From NCBI GenBank assembly GCA_018400715.1, contig JAGYME010000001.1:1-44939 (forward strand): a stretch of DNA of 44,939 nt. Direction: 5' to 3'. The stretch is from Candidatus Bipolaricaulota bacterium. GTDB lineage: Bacteria > Bipolaricaulota > Bipolaricaulia > M55B111. Position numbers and translations under genes: made by a program. Positions 1-8,258 of the stretch are shown here, in pieces. Position 1 is the first letter of the stretch. Every line of letters starts with the position of its first letter. The notes under the pieces are model-generated. The model saw only the letters and a program-made list of their open reading frames with translations, was not told the DNA's origin and searched no databases.

Positions 1-1513
1 CCTCCCTGTATGCCTGCGACAGGTCCATGGTCTCCAGGAGTTCCCCGTTATGGATTATCTTGACGGTATCCTTGCTTATGTTGTCTAGTTCCACGACGCC
101 GCTCGCCCGGAACGTTCCCGTGAAGATCCACCCGTTGGGGGTCTCCCGGAGAAATCCCCCTTCTTCCAGGGAGGCGATCTCCTCGGGGTAATTCCTCCCG
201 AGATCCTCGCCTTTACTTATAGGTAGTTCCGTGGCGGCGCACGCCAGGTGTCCTGCGGTTATCTTTGGGTTTTCCAGGTCGAGGACCGCGTGTTCGTGCT
301 CGCGATCGAAGAACTCACGGGGGTGTTTCATGAAGAACTGGTCGAGGGGGTTCTCAAAGCCCAGGAGGATGACGAGGGAATCGTTTCTCCCTCTGCCCGC
401 CCGCCCCGCCTGCTGCCAGCTGGAAGTTATTGTACCGGGATACCCTGAGAGTATAACCGCGTCGAGTCCGCCAATGTCCACGCCGACCTCCAGGGCGTTC
501 GTGGCAGCTACCCCTCGTATCTCGCCGTCCCTTAGCCCCTTCTCAACCTTTCTCCGTTCAATGGGCCTGTAACCCGCCCTGTAAGCCAGGACCTCGTCTT
601 CGCTGAAACCGCTGCTCCACTCGGCTATGAGTTCCGCCATCCGCCGCGACTGAGTAAAACATAACGTCTGCAGTCCCTGGTCCACGAGGTGGGAGACGAT
701 TCTGCTCGTTTGGCTGTGGATAGACAGGTCGGGGTAGTTCAGCGGGTTCCAGAAGATGAAGTTTTTCCTTCCGCGGAAGGAAGTGTCCCGGGAAACTAAC
801 CTGAATTCCTTGCCTACGAGATTTTTGGCGTGGTCGGTCGGGTTTGCGATGGTGGCCGAGGATAGTATGAAGCGGGGGTCGGAACCGTAAAAGTCGAACA
901 CCCGCCTTAGCCTCCTGATCAGCATCGCCACGTTGGAACCGAAGACACCGCGAAAGCTGTGGACCTCGTCCAGGACGACGTAGTCCAAATCCCTGAAGAA
1001 CTTCCGCCACTTGTGGTGCCATTCGAGGTACTGGTGCAGTCCGTAGGGGTTGCTGATGATAATTCTCGACTGGTCTCGGATTCTTGGCCTCCTGCTCCGC
1101 GGGGTGTCCCCGTCGTATACTGCGGGGTCGAGGTCCAGGCCCAGACCCTCTTCCATGTTCTTTATCTTCTCCAGCTGGTCCTGAGACAGGGCCTTGGTGG
1201 GATAGATGTAGAGGGCTCTGCTTTCCGGGTCCTTCATCATCCGTTCGAAGATCGGTATGTTGAACGCCAGGGTCTTGCCGGAGGCTGTAGGGGTGGTTAT
1301 GATAACGTCCTCTCCCCCTTTGATTATGTCTATCGCCTCCGCCTGATGAGAGAAGAGCCTCAGACCTTCCTCCTCCAGATAATTTTCCACAGTCTCATCC
1401 AGATCGGGCTTGCCGTACTCCGCGCTTCTCTCCGGGATCAGTTCAAGGTGTTCGATCTGTCCGCCGTACCAGTCCTCGTCTTTGACCCCCTCGATTACCC
1501 TCTCAATCTCCAT
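1..1513 (-). CDS. mrfA: MrfA/YprA-like DEAD/DEAH-box helicase (C-terminus cut by window edge)
   Basis: Superfamily 2 DNA helicase of the YprA/MrfA type, which works with the exonuclease MrfB in repair of mitomycin-type DNA damage in Bacillus subtilis. Reading the minus strand from ATG at 1513 gives an open frame to position 1, about 504 codons. Visible motifs are motif I TPTASGKT (residues 74-81), DEVH (182-185), SAT (219-221), the TNALEVGVDIGGLD stretch (about 338-351) and motif VI QQAGRAGRG (367-375). The order fits two RecA lobes. The zinc-binding C-terminal domain usual in this family (DUF1998) would lie outside the window. The start overlaps the 3' end of the mrfB-like gene by 11 bases, so the two are translationally coupled. 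Seen: motifs and overlap. Inferred: the repair role. Confidence 0.9.
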   Translation of the reverse strand, partial: MEIERVIEGVKDEDWYGGQIEHLELIPERSAEYGKPDLDETVENYLEEEGLRLFSHQAEAIDIIKGGEDVIITTPTASGKTLAFNIPIFERMMKDPESRALYIYPTKALSQDQLEKIKNMEEGLGLDLDPAVYDGDTPRSRRPRIRDQSRIIISNPYGLHQYLEWHHKWRKFFRDLDYVVLDEVHSFRGVFGSNVAMLIRRLRRVFDFYGSDPRFILSSATIANPTDHAKNLVGKEFRLVSRDTSFRGRKNFIFWNPLNYPDLSIHSQTSRIVSHLVDQGLQTLCFTQSRRMAELIAEWSSGFSEDEVLAYRAGYRPIERRKVEKGLRDGEIRGVAATNALEVGVDIGGLDAVILSGYPGTITSSWQQAGRAGRGRNDSLVILLGFENPLDQFFMKHPREFFDREHEHAVLDLENPKITAGHLACAATELPISKGEDLGRNYPEEIASLEEGGFLRETPNGWIFTGTFRASGVVELDNISKDTVKIIHNGELLETMDLSQAYRE

Positions 1514-2555
1514 CTGAGCTTACCTCGGCCAACACCCTATAGAGGTCGAAGAGGCTCAACATGTCCTGGCGGTGGTGGGAGAGGACCGGGAGGACGGGGC
1601 CGGGGTTACCGGTGTCGATAAAGGTCCGATAGAAGTCGGGGACCTGGCTGCTGGGGACGTCGAGGTCACGGTCAACCCCCAGGACCGAACTCTCCACCGT
1701 GCCCAGTTTGCAGTTTCGCGTACACTGACAGACAGTATTTCTGGCGAAGCGAAAGAGGTCTATGTGGGGCTGAGTGAACCTCCAGTTTATTCCGTAATAG
1801 GCGAGCCTTCTCTCTATGTAGGGGGCATCGAAACGGAGCCCGTTGTAGGTAAGGACTAGGCGACGTTCGTCCATGTAGTCCGTAAACGCGTTCAGGGCAG
1901 CGACTTCCTGACTGGGGTCCCGTGCGAGAAATTGGTGGACCCTGGCCTCCCCGCCGTCGGGGTGGGCCAGTCCGAGTAGGAATATAGGCTGGTTCGAGAG
2001 GCCCATGGTTTCGATGTCGACGAAGGCGAAGTCTTCTTCTCTAAATAGCCCGGAGAATTGAAGAAAATCCGGGTGGGAGGAGGGCTTCCACCTGGAAAGG
2101 AGGTCGTAGGTCCTAACCGGGTCGCCATTCCCTATTTCATTCAACAGGGACGAGGCCCTCTTGCCCCAGCGGGGGTGGTCGATTAGGTCGTCAACCGCCT
2201 CGTAACCATTATCCTTTAGCTCTCGTTCCCGCACCTCCCCGATTCCGTATATGAGTTTCAGGTCGGACAGGAGGTCGCGCGCCGATGGCTCCGGTTTGAC
2301 GAACTTTTTGTCGACTACCTCCTCGCCGTGGAGGAATGCGCCGTATTCCGAGTTTACTACCTCAAGTCCCGTTTCGGACGTGAGATCGCTTCCCTCGTAC
2401 CTCTCCAGGAGGTCCTCGCGCAACGCCTCCGCACGGTCGAGGTCACTGTTGAACGAGTAAGTAAATCTCCTCCTGGCCTCATCCTTTGGTTCTTCCGCCT
2501 CGTATCCCATGATCACGTTTTCCAATCCTTCAGCAATTTCTTCGAGCTCGCCCAT
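1503..2555 (-). CDS. mrfB: MrfB/YprB-like RNase H-fold 3'-5' exonuclease
   Basis: 350-residue protein with a DEDD-type exonuclease core: Exo I DIET (Asp180, Glu182), Exo II around NGLRFDAP (Asp243), an Asp at 266 (HIDLF), and Exo III with His327/His328 and Asp331 (HHRQDM). A helix-hairpin-helix-like segment sits near residues 100-130 (IYGIGEVRERELKDNGY). A C-x-C-x3-C cluster near 276-282 precedes the last motif, a place where this family often carries Cys residues. The N-terminal 90 residues are acidic and not recognised. The tetratricopeptide tail of B. subtilis MrfB is absent. It is upstream of and overlaps the helicase gene, which supports a shared repair role. The ATG at 2555 follows a weak GGTGG site. 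It is divergent from the S41 protease gene. Confidence 0.85.
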   Translation of the reverse strand: MGELEEIAEGLENVIMGYEAEEPKDEARRRFTYSFNSDLDRAEALREDLLERYEGSDLTSETGLEVVNSEYGAFLHGEEVVDKKFVKPEPSARDLLSDLKLIYGIGEVRERELKDNGYEAVDDLIDHPRWGKRASSLLNEIGNGDPVRTYDLLSRWKPSSHPDFLQFSGLFREEDFAFVDIETMGLSNQPIFLLGLAHPDGGEARVHQFLARDPSQEVAALNAFTDYMDERRLVLTYNGLRFDAPYIERRLAYYGINWRFTQPHIDLFRFARNTVCQCTRNCKLGTVESSVLGVDRDLDVPSSQVPDFYRTFIDTGNPGPVLPVLSHHRQDMLSLFDLYRVLAEVSSDGD

Positions 2556-2835
2556 TGGTTAACCACCGGTCCTGTTATTGGTCTAACGGGTCGATATTTA
2601 CCATCAGTCAAATAATAAACCAGCTTCCCCTCTACTGACAACGTCCTAAATTGTGGTGGTATTTAACTCCTTCGCGACTAAGTTGAGGGGAACTGGTGGC
2701 GAAGCCTCATTTCCAGAGTTGGGCGAAAAGATATCCGATGAGGGCAACGACGACGGAGGCGGCGACGATATATTGGATGAAGGAAAAAAGTTTGCTACTA
2801 TTTTGGTGAGGTTAAGTAGTTTTGGAGGTATGTAT

Positions 2836-3993
2836 ATGAAGCGGACGGGGATAGCCCACTTTAAACTGGTCTTTGCTGTCGCCCTTATCCTGTACGTCCT
2901 TGCACCCCCTGTGGTAAGCCAGGAAAAAGGGGCAGTGAAGGAGGAACTGAAGCCGCTGGTCGAAGCGTACGAGATCATCGTGGACCGCTACTACGACCCG
3001 GGCGTGATAGACCGGGACGAGCTGGTACGCGGGGCGATCGAGGGGATGCTGGAGCAGTTACCGGACGAATACAACCGGTTGTTCACGGAAGAGGGATACC
3101 GTGATTTTAGAGACAGACAGGAAGGGGAGTACGTGGGGATAGGAATCAGACTATCCGTGGAGGAGGATCGAGTGGAAGTGCTGGAGGCGATCTCGGGGTC
3201 CCCGGCGTATGGGGCTGGAATCGGGGCCGGATACGTCCTCCTCAAGGCCGATGGAAAACCCCTGAGCGGACTGACCCAGGAGGAGGTTACGGGTCGTTTG
3301 GAGGGAGATGAAGGGACTAGCCTTACGATTACGGTCAGGTCTCCTGAGGGAGAAGATAGATCGGTAAAGTTGACGAGAGAGTTAATCCGGATACCGGCGG
3401 TGGAGTTCCGGGAAATCCCCGGGAAACAGGTGGCCGTTATCGAGGTCAACCGGTTTTCCTCGGTTACTCCCTGGGAACTTCAGAAACGACTGGGTAAACT
3501 GAGTCAATCTGACTATACCGGGTATATCCTCGACCTGAGAGGAAACTATGGCGGTACTCTGAGGTCGGCGGTGTCTTCCGCGGAGAAGATAGTCGACACT
3601 GGAGTTATCACCAAACTGACCGGGCAGCGGGGTAAGGAGGTCTACGAGTCCAGGGGGAACAACACCCCCAACCTCCCTCTTGTAGTGTTGATTGACAGCA
3701 GGACGGCGAGTGCTGCCGAACTTCTTGCAGTTGCCATCAGGGACAGCGGCATGGGCGTTCTCGGGGGAAGAAACAGCTTCGGCAAGGGGTTTGTACAATC
3801 TATCTTCCGACTGACGGGAGAGTACAGGTTAAAGGTTACCACGGCGAAGTACCTCAGTCCTAACGGAGAGAAAATTCCCGAAGGGGGCCTGTCGCCGAGC
3901 TTGAAGAGTCCAGGGAAGGAATCGGACCTAAAGGTGGCGGTGGACTGGATAAAGGAGCACGCCGGCGAGTTAACCCCGATAACCGAACCCTAA
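2836..3993 (+). CDS. S41 family C-terminal processing protease (CtpA-like)
   Basis: Exported serine protease of the carboxy-terminal processing family, 385 residues. Signal peptide or N-terminal anchor at 1-28 (hydrophobic LVFAVALILYVLAPPVV). PDZ domain about 97-170 (YVGIGIRL, then AGYVLLKADGKPL). S41 core about 195-350, with the Ser-Lys dyad at Ser292 (SRTASAAE) and Lys317 (SFGKG), followed by the typical PEGGLSP segment. It cleaves proteins in the envelope, and known relatives process secreted or membrane substrates. I chose ATG 2836 because GGAGG at 2824-2828 lies 7 bases ahead and the signal peptide starts there. The frame stays open back to 2653, but that extension is acidic and low in complexity and puts residues before the signal peptide. 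Convergent with the DUF523 gene, 29 bases apart. Confidence 0.93.
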   Translation: MKRTGIAHFKLVFAVALILYVLAPPVVSQEKGAVKEELKPLVEAYEIIVDRYYDPGVIDRDELVRGAIEGMLEQLPDEYNRLFTEEGYRDFRDRQEGEYVGIGIRLSVEEDRVEVLEAISGSPAYGAGIGAGYVLLKADGKPLSGLTQEEVTGRLEGDEGTSLTITVRSPEGEDRSVKLTRELIRIPAVEFREIPGKQVAVIEVNRFSSVTPWELQKRLGKLSQSDYTGYILDLRGNYGGTLRSAVSSAEKIVDTGVITKLTGQRGKEVYESRGNNTPNLPLVVLIDSRTASAAELLAVAIRDSGMGVLGGRNSFGKGFVQSIFRLTGEYRLKVTTAKYLSPNGEKIPEGGLSPSLKSPGKESDLKVAVDWIKEHAGELTPITEP

Positions 3994-4022
3994 TCTACCT
4001 TACGACCTGGACCACAGGAGCC

Positions 4023-5003
4023 TCAAAGGTCTACGCCTTTCCCCGAGTCCGATATGTCGGCGAGCCCACCTGGATAAGGTTGGAAGTAGTACTGGTCGCG
4101 TAGATATTCCTGGCCGAACCGTCTTATCCAGGAGCGGACCATGCTGATGAGGGTGCTGAGTGGGGCTTTTCCCGCGCGGTAGTCGTCAACGTAGTCGAAG
4201 AATAGCTGTTTTTCATCGTCGTTCAAGTCGTCGGAGAAATACCCGAAGGCGTGTTCTAGGACGTTGACGTTCTGGTTCGGCCGAGACTCTTCCTCCAACC
4301 CCGCGGTGAGGTCTTTCCGGTACAGCTCAATTATCTCTTCTAACTCGCGCCCCGCGTTGTTGGCCACCAGACGACCCATCTTTCTCAGCCGCTCCTGGTC
4401 ATAGGACAGGAGAATGTATTTATGCCGGGCGTGAAACTTAATTAAATTCTCCATCCCCGGTGCCTCTTCTACGTGGAGACGGAACCTGGCGACCGTGAAC
4501 AGAGTCGTGTAGAAGTTCTCCCGGAGTCTATGGTTTCTCAACCTTCCCTCGTTCTCTATCGGCAGGTCCTCCAGGCCCTCCTGAATCGCCCCGCCGAAGA
4601 CGCCCGGACCCTTGTCCACGACCGGCGAGTTATCGTCGTCCGCGTAAACGCGTACGTCCTTCGTCCCGCAGCTCGGTGACCTGTTCTTCAGGATCGCACC
4701 GTCGACTCCGCCGAGTCCGTCAAGGAAACCGTCGGCAAAATCCTTCATTTCTTCCGTATAATCTCTACTCGTCTTCGACTGTATGAGGCGGGGACCGGAG
4801 TCCATTTTGACCAGCCTCAGGGAATCCCTGGGTACGCCGAGGCCTATTTCCATCTCGGGGCAGACCATCACGTAATCGACGTAAGGTTCCAGGGTCTTCA
4901 CCACCCGGCTGGAAACGATACCCCCGTTGTAGCGGCAGTTGTCGAACTCGATACACTTGCTCAGGATGACCCTGGGGGTGACGAATTCATCCACGCTTAC
5001 CAC
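4023..5003 (-). CDS. DUF523-DUF1722 two-domain protein (TudS-like N-terminus, YbgA-like C-terminus)
   Basis: 326 residues. The N-terminal half (1-155) has the DUF523 cysteine pattern: SKCIEFDNCRYNGG (Cys17, Cys23), CPEMEIGLGVPR (Cys48) and RSPSCG (Cys112). In the thiouracil desulfidase TudS, a member of this family, such cysteines hold a [4Fe-4S] cluster. The C-terminal half (about 160-310) is DUF1722 as in E. coli YbgA, function unknown. A redox or sulfur-removal role is inference. The start is GTG 5003; another in-frame GTG is at 4994. The 5' end overlaps a 48-codon SDR remnant that reads in another frame on the same strand. No partner gene follows downstream. Confidence 0.88.
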   Translation of the reverse strand: MVSVDEFVTPRVILSKCIEFDNCRYNGGIVSSRVVKTLEPYVDYVMVCPEMEIGLGVPRDSLRLVKMDSGPRLIQSKTSRDYTEEMKDFADGFLDGLGGVDGAILKNRSPSCGTKDVRVYADDDNSPVVDKGPGVFGGAIQEGLEDLPIENEGRLRNHRLRENFYTTLFTVARFRLHVEEAPGMENLIKFHARHKYILLSYDQERLRKMGRLVANNAGRELEEIIELYRKDLTAGLEEESRPNQNVNVLEHAFGYFSDDLNDDEKQLFFDYVDDYRAGKAPLSTLISMVRSWIRRFGQEYLRDQYYFQPYPGGLADISDSGKGVDL

Positions 5004-5133
5004 CCCGGTCCGCCACCGGAGGGCTCCCGGTTGGGTAACGCGATAGGACGATAGACTCGCTGCCCGTCCTGGTTAGTTCCCCTATCAAAGCTTTCCCGAT
5101 AAGACCCGTGCCACCGGTAATTATAACCTTCAA
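4987..5133 (-). pseudogene. N-terminal remnant of an SDR39U1/TIGR01777-type epimerase
   Basis: A short minus-strand frame starts at TTG 5133, behind a good GGAGG site (spaced by TAAGG), and ends at TGA 4987, giving 48 codons. The first 34 residues begin KVIITGGTGLIGKALIGEL and continue to VLSRYPT. This is the Rossmann glycine motif and first beta-alpha-beta unit of TIGR01777/YfcH epimerases (usually about 300 residues). After residue 34 the similarity stops in Pro/Gly-rich sequence, and the frame ends 17 bases inside the DUF523 gene. Seen: motif, RBS and stop. Inferred: most of the gene was lost by deletion that joined its 5' end to the DUF523 gene, so the DUF523 gene may now use this gene's promoter. 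Confidence 0.75.
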
Positions 5134-5150
5134 CCTTACCTCCATATTTC

Positions 5151-5174
5151 GGTTTCTAAGTTGGTTTCTAAGTT
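5151..5174. repeat. Perfect 12-bp tandem duplication in the leader of the SDR remnant
   Basis: The unit GGTTTCTAAGTT occurs twice head to tail (5151-5162 and 5163-5174), just upstream of the remnant's ribosome site on the minus strand. It could be a slippage duplication or a paired regulator site. Nothing else supports a function. Confidence 0.7.
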
Positions 5175-5314
5175 GCCCAAGGTTCTATCAATAACTGTAT
5201 GGTTACGGGTTGTGGTAATCAACTGAGCTAATCCATGAGCTGCTTTGATGATTTTGTCGAAGGGTTGGATTAACATAACCACTAAGCCGACAAGATTTAG
5301 GAGGGTAGCTATTA

Positions 5315-6745
5315 GTGAGAAGTTTATCGAAGATACGGGGCGTCATTGTTGGGTTTTCGTTTGTTGTAGGACTCATTGCCGGGCTCATGGTTTTTTTCGT
5401 CCTTTCTTTACAGGTTTATAGTTTCGCTGGAGAAGTACCGGAAAGCGTCCGGCTGGCAGTGGAGGCCAGAGAACTTATTAAGGAGTACGGTAACCAGGTG
5501 TGGCCGGGATTTGGAGATAACCCCCCGCCTTACGCTGTCCAGACCGGAGAGATGACTTACCTGGTCGGGCACCCAAGTCCCCCGGACGGGTTCAGTAAAG
5601 GATCTACGGACCCAGAAACTTACGTGAAGGAAGGGAGCGTGATCGACCGACCGGTGGCGACGAGTCTGTCGGTCGGGGGAGAATATACCGTAGTGGTTTC
5701 CACGAGGGAACTGCTGGGGAGGTTCGCGAGGAAACAACTGGGGGACGAGGGTTTCGAATTGGACCGGAAGGATTACGTACAAGCCCTGGCCCACGAGGGG
5801 TTTCACGCCTTCCAACTTGTCTCCCTGGGAGGATTGGCAGGCCTTCCCACGTTTGGTTTTTCCGGGGATCCGGCGGAAATCCAGAATTCGCTCCGCGAGT
5901 CGGAAACCTGGGACCGTCGCTCTACGCAGATCGGCCGCGCTCTGGTCAGGGCAGAGGGTATAGAAAGCCTTACCGAAAAGCGGGAAGCATTAGAGAATTA
6001 CACCGCCATAGAGGACGATGAACACCCCCTGAGTGTCGACGTAAGCAAGTTTGAAACCCAAATCGAGTGGCTCGAGGGAACGGCCCGATATGCGGGGACC
6101 AAGACCCTATTTATGGCCAGCAGGAATCGCCGGGACTCGCCCGTGGACTACGGTCCGGCGGAGGCAGTAATCTCGGGCTTGCTCGAGGGCGCTTCGTCCG
6201 GTCCGTCTGGCCCTACCCCCGTCAGGGACCAGCTGGCTGCGGTTGGTGCGGTGAAGGGGATTCTCCTCGACGGTCTGTTCCCGGGGTGGAAGGAAGTCCT
6301 CTTTCGGGAGAAGAAAAGCCTGGAAGAGTTACTTACTTCCTCCGTCAACGTGCCCGAGTCGCTTCTCGGATTTCCCGTGACCGGGGTCTGGTTGAACGAG
6401 GAGTATCTAGCTGTGGGACTGGCGGACAATCAGGCCCGCTGGAGCCATGGCCTACAGCGGGTGGGTTCGCTGGACGCGCTCGACGGCATGGTTTTCTTGT
6501 TTCCCGCGGCCGTCCACAGCGGTTTCTGGATGAAGGATACGGAGATGTCTCTTCAGATCGGGTTCTTTTCGGAGTCGGGGGAGTTGGCCGAGAGCGTGGT
6601 GATGGACCCGTGCCGGACCGATGACTGTCCCGTGCACGTACCGGAGGAGCCGTTCAAGTATGTCTTAGAACTGCCGGCGGCGTCGAGAATTCAGCTTACT
6701 GAGTTAGATGGCGGGGTTCTAGAAATACCGGAGGAACTTGCCTAA
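5315..6745 (+). CDS. Membrane-anchored zincin-like protein fused to a DUF192 domain
   Basis: 476 residues, not recognised as a whole. An N-terminal hydrophobic segment (about 8-38) looks like a signal anchor, so the body is probably outside the membrane. The middle domain has HEGFH (160-164), an HExxH zinc motif, and a downstream WLEGTARY (Glu254) that could be the third zinc ligand, as in gluzincins. The C-terminal part (about 363-475) matches DUF192: GLADNQARWSHGLQRV, then GMVFLFPAAVHSGFWMKDT, DPC with a second Cys 6 residues on, and YVLELPA. DUF192 proteins are usually small stand-alone secreted proteins of unknown role. Start is GTG 5315 with GGAGGG at 5300-5305; no ATG suits the signal peptide better. 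Peptidase activity is inference from the motif alone. Confidence 0.75.
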   Translation: MRSLSKIRGVIVGFSFVVGLIAGLMVFFVLSLQVYSFAGEVPESVRLAVEARELIKEYGNQVWPGFGDNPPPYAVQTGEMTYLVGHPSPPDGFSKGSTDPETYVKEGSVIDRPVATSLSVGGEYTVVVSTRELLGRFARKQLGDEGFELDRKDYVQALAHEGFHAFQLVSLGGLAGLPTFGFSGDPAEIQNSLRESETWDRRSTQIGRALVRAEGIESLTEKREALENYTAIEDDEHPLSVDVSKFETQIEWLEGTARYAGTKTLFMASRNRRDSPVDYGPAEAVISGLLEGASSGPSGPTPVRDQLAAVGAVKGILLDGLFPGWKEVLFREKKSLEELLTSSVNVPESLLGFPVTGVWLNEEYLAVGLADNQARWSHGLQRVGSLDALDGMVFLFPAAVHSGFWMKDTEMSLQIGFFSESGELAESVVMDPCRTDDCPVHVPEEPFKYVLELPAASRIQLTELDGGVLEIPEELA

Positions 6746-6784
6746 CCTTTGACAAATATCGATTATAAATGAGCGGTGATAAAT

Positions 6785-7180
6785 ATGGTCGACGTCCTAA
6801 AGAAGAAGCTCGACTGTACATTTGAGGAAGGAGTTGAGCGGGTAAAGGAAGCAGTGTCGGAAGACTTTTCCATCTTGATGGAGAAATCGATATCGGACGT
6901 GATAGAGAAGAATTTGGGGCTGGACGAGTACGACCTTAAGTACACGACGATTCTTGCCTGTGGGGCGGACCTGGCGAAAAGTGCCCTGGACGTATCCCCC
7001 GATGTGGGGACTCTGATGCCCTGCTCGTTCGTCGTTTACGAGGTGAACGGCGAGGTATTTGCAGGGCACTTTTCAATTATGAAGATAGCCTCGGAAACGG
7101 GAGTGGCCGATGCGGAAGAGATGCAACCAGTGATCGAACGGACGGGAGAAAGGGTAAGAGGCGTCTGGGAAAAGATCTGA
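6785..7180 (+). CDS. DUF302 family protein
   Basis: 131 residues from ATG 6785; GTG 6776 would add three residues, and neither start has a strong ribosome site. The sequence follows the DUF302 pattern: an amphipathic FEEGVERVKEAVSEDFSILME opening, then TTILACGADLAKSALDVSP, VGTLMPCSFVVYEV and GEVFAGHFSIMKIAS. It has two cysteines, one in each conserved stretch. DUF302 proteins are small cytoplasmic proteins of unknown function, sometimes near redox or sulfur genes. The gene starts 39 bases after the zincin-DUF192 gene on the same strand and ends before a strong hairpin at 7214-7240, so the two may be cotranscribed. Confidence 0.85.
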   Translation: MVDVLKKKLDCTFEEGVERVKEAVSEDFSILMEKSISDVIEKNLGLDEYDLKYTTILACGADLAKSALDVSPDVGTLMPCSFVVYEVNGEVFAGHFSIMKIASETGVADAEEMQPVIERTGERVRGVWEKI

Positions 7181-7213
7181 TCGCGTTTATCAACTGACCT
7201 GTAGCGCAAATGA

Positions 7214-7246
7214 AAGCGGGGACGGATCTCGTCCCCGCTTAGTTTT
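7214..7246. terminator. Intrinsic terminator between convergent DUF302 and rbsB genes
   Basis: Perfect 11-bp stem (7214-7224 with 7230-7240, arm AAGCGGGGACG), loop GATCT, followed on the plus strand by AGTTTTCG. It sits 33 bases after the DUF302 stop and 28 bases after the rbsB stop on the other strand, so it may serve both directions. Confidence 0.8.
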
Positions 7247-7267
7247 CGTCTGGAATTAGTGCGTCGT

Positions 7268-8212
7268 TTACTTTGCCAGTTCCAGGTTGTCCTTCGTTAT
7301 GAGTTTGAGAGGTACCGGGACGAACTTCGTTTCTCCTTCCCCGACCTCGATTTCACCTTCCAGGAGCTTGACGGCTTCTTTCACGCCCATTTCTCCCATG
7401 ACGCCAGGTTGCTGCATGATAGTTGCGGACATGCGTCCCTCTTCGATTGCGGCAATTGCCGGGTCCACCGCGTCGAAGCCGACGACGAACATCTCGTCGG
7501 AGCGGCCGGCTCCCTCTATCGCCTGAAGTGCGCCGAGGGCCATGAGGTCGTTTTGTGCGAATACGGCGTCTATTTCCGGCTGTGCCGTGAGGATGTTCTG
7601 CATGACCTCGTATCCCTTGTTCTGGGCGAATCCCGCAGGCTGCGAGGTAACTATTTCTATTTCTGACAGCGTCTTCATGACGTCCGTAAAGCCCTTACCG
7701 CGTTCTCTGGCTGCGGAGGTTCCCGGGATTCCCTCGAGCATGACTATCTTGCCTTCGAGGGCCAACCTGGCAGCGGTGTAGTGGGCCGCCATCTTGCCGC
7801 CCGTGACGTTGTTCGAGGCGACGTAGAGGGCTACGTCACCACCTGCAATGCCTCTGTCAATTGCCAGTACCGGAATTCCTGCCTCGTTTGCCTCTTCCAC
7901 CGCGGGTACTACTGCTTCCCCGTCGGTTGGATTGATCAGCAGGGCGTCAACGCCGCGTGAAACCAGGTTTTCGATGTCCGATATCTGTTTTGACACGCTG
8001 TCCTGACCGTCAGCCACGACCAGCTTCACACCTAACTCTTCAGCGGCGCTCTTCGCGCCATCACGTAGCGTAACGAAGAAAGGGTTGTTTAAGGTAGAAA
8101 CAGACAGACCCAAAGTGTAGTCTTCGGCCATAACTGACCCGGCCGCGCCACCGATTAATAAAACTGTGACCAATAGTCCTACTGCGAAAAGTTTCATGCC
8201 TCCTGTTTTCAC
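7268..8212 (-). CDS. rbsB: Ribose-type ABC transporter substrate-binding protein
   Basis: 314-residue exported sugar-binding protein of the periplasmic-binding type 1 fold (RbsB family). Signal peptide about 1-29 ending near SVMAED, with no lipobox cysteine. The mature start YTLGLSVSTLNNPFFVTLRDGAK, then VVADGQDSVSKQISDIENLVSRGVDALLINPTD and later VFAQNDLMALGA are typical of ribose and galactose binders. It is the last gene of the lacI-rbsK-rbsA-rbsC-rbsB operon. The GTG at 8212 follows AGGAGGTGA by 6 bases. A second GGAGG lies only one base ahead of an internal ATG (8197), too close to use. Ribose is the likely ligand because of the neighbouring ribokinase; another pentose or allose cannot be excluded. 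Confidence 0.92.
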   Translation of the reverse strand: MKTGGMKLFAVGLLVTVLLIGGAAGSVMAEDYTLGLSVSTLNNPFFVTLRDGAKSAAEELGVKLVVADGQDSVSKQISDIENLVSRGVDALLINPTDGEAVVPAVEEANEAGIPVLAIDRGIAGGDVALYVASNNVTGGKMAAHYTAARLALEGKIVMLEGIPGTSAARERGKGFTDVMKTLSEIEIVTSQPAGFAQNKGYEVMQNILTAQPEIDAVFAQNDLMALGALQAIEGAGRSDEMFVVGFDAVDPAIAAIEEGRMSATIMQQPGVMGEMGVKEAVKLLEGEIEVGEGETKFVPVPLKLITKDNLELAK

Positions 8213-8258
8213 TGGAGGTCACCTCCTGTAAAGTCCATGAAGCTAAATTTGACAGCCA

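Noticed and set aside
959-1621. 220-codon plus-strand frame
   Set aside because: Antisense to the helicase and exonuclease, which show full motif sets; the frame has no recognisable domain and ends in low-complexity Gly/Arg.
2690-2800. Minus-strand reading FIQYIVAASVVVALIGYLFAQLWK, like a small membrane protein
   Set aside because: The frame is closed by a TAA upstream with no ATG, GTG or TTG start and no ribosome site, so it cannot be called a gene.
2653-2835. Possible 61-residue N-terminal extension of the S41 protease
   Set aside because: It would precede a clear signal peptide, is acidic and low in complexity, and a good RBS sits just before ATG 2836.
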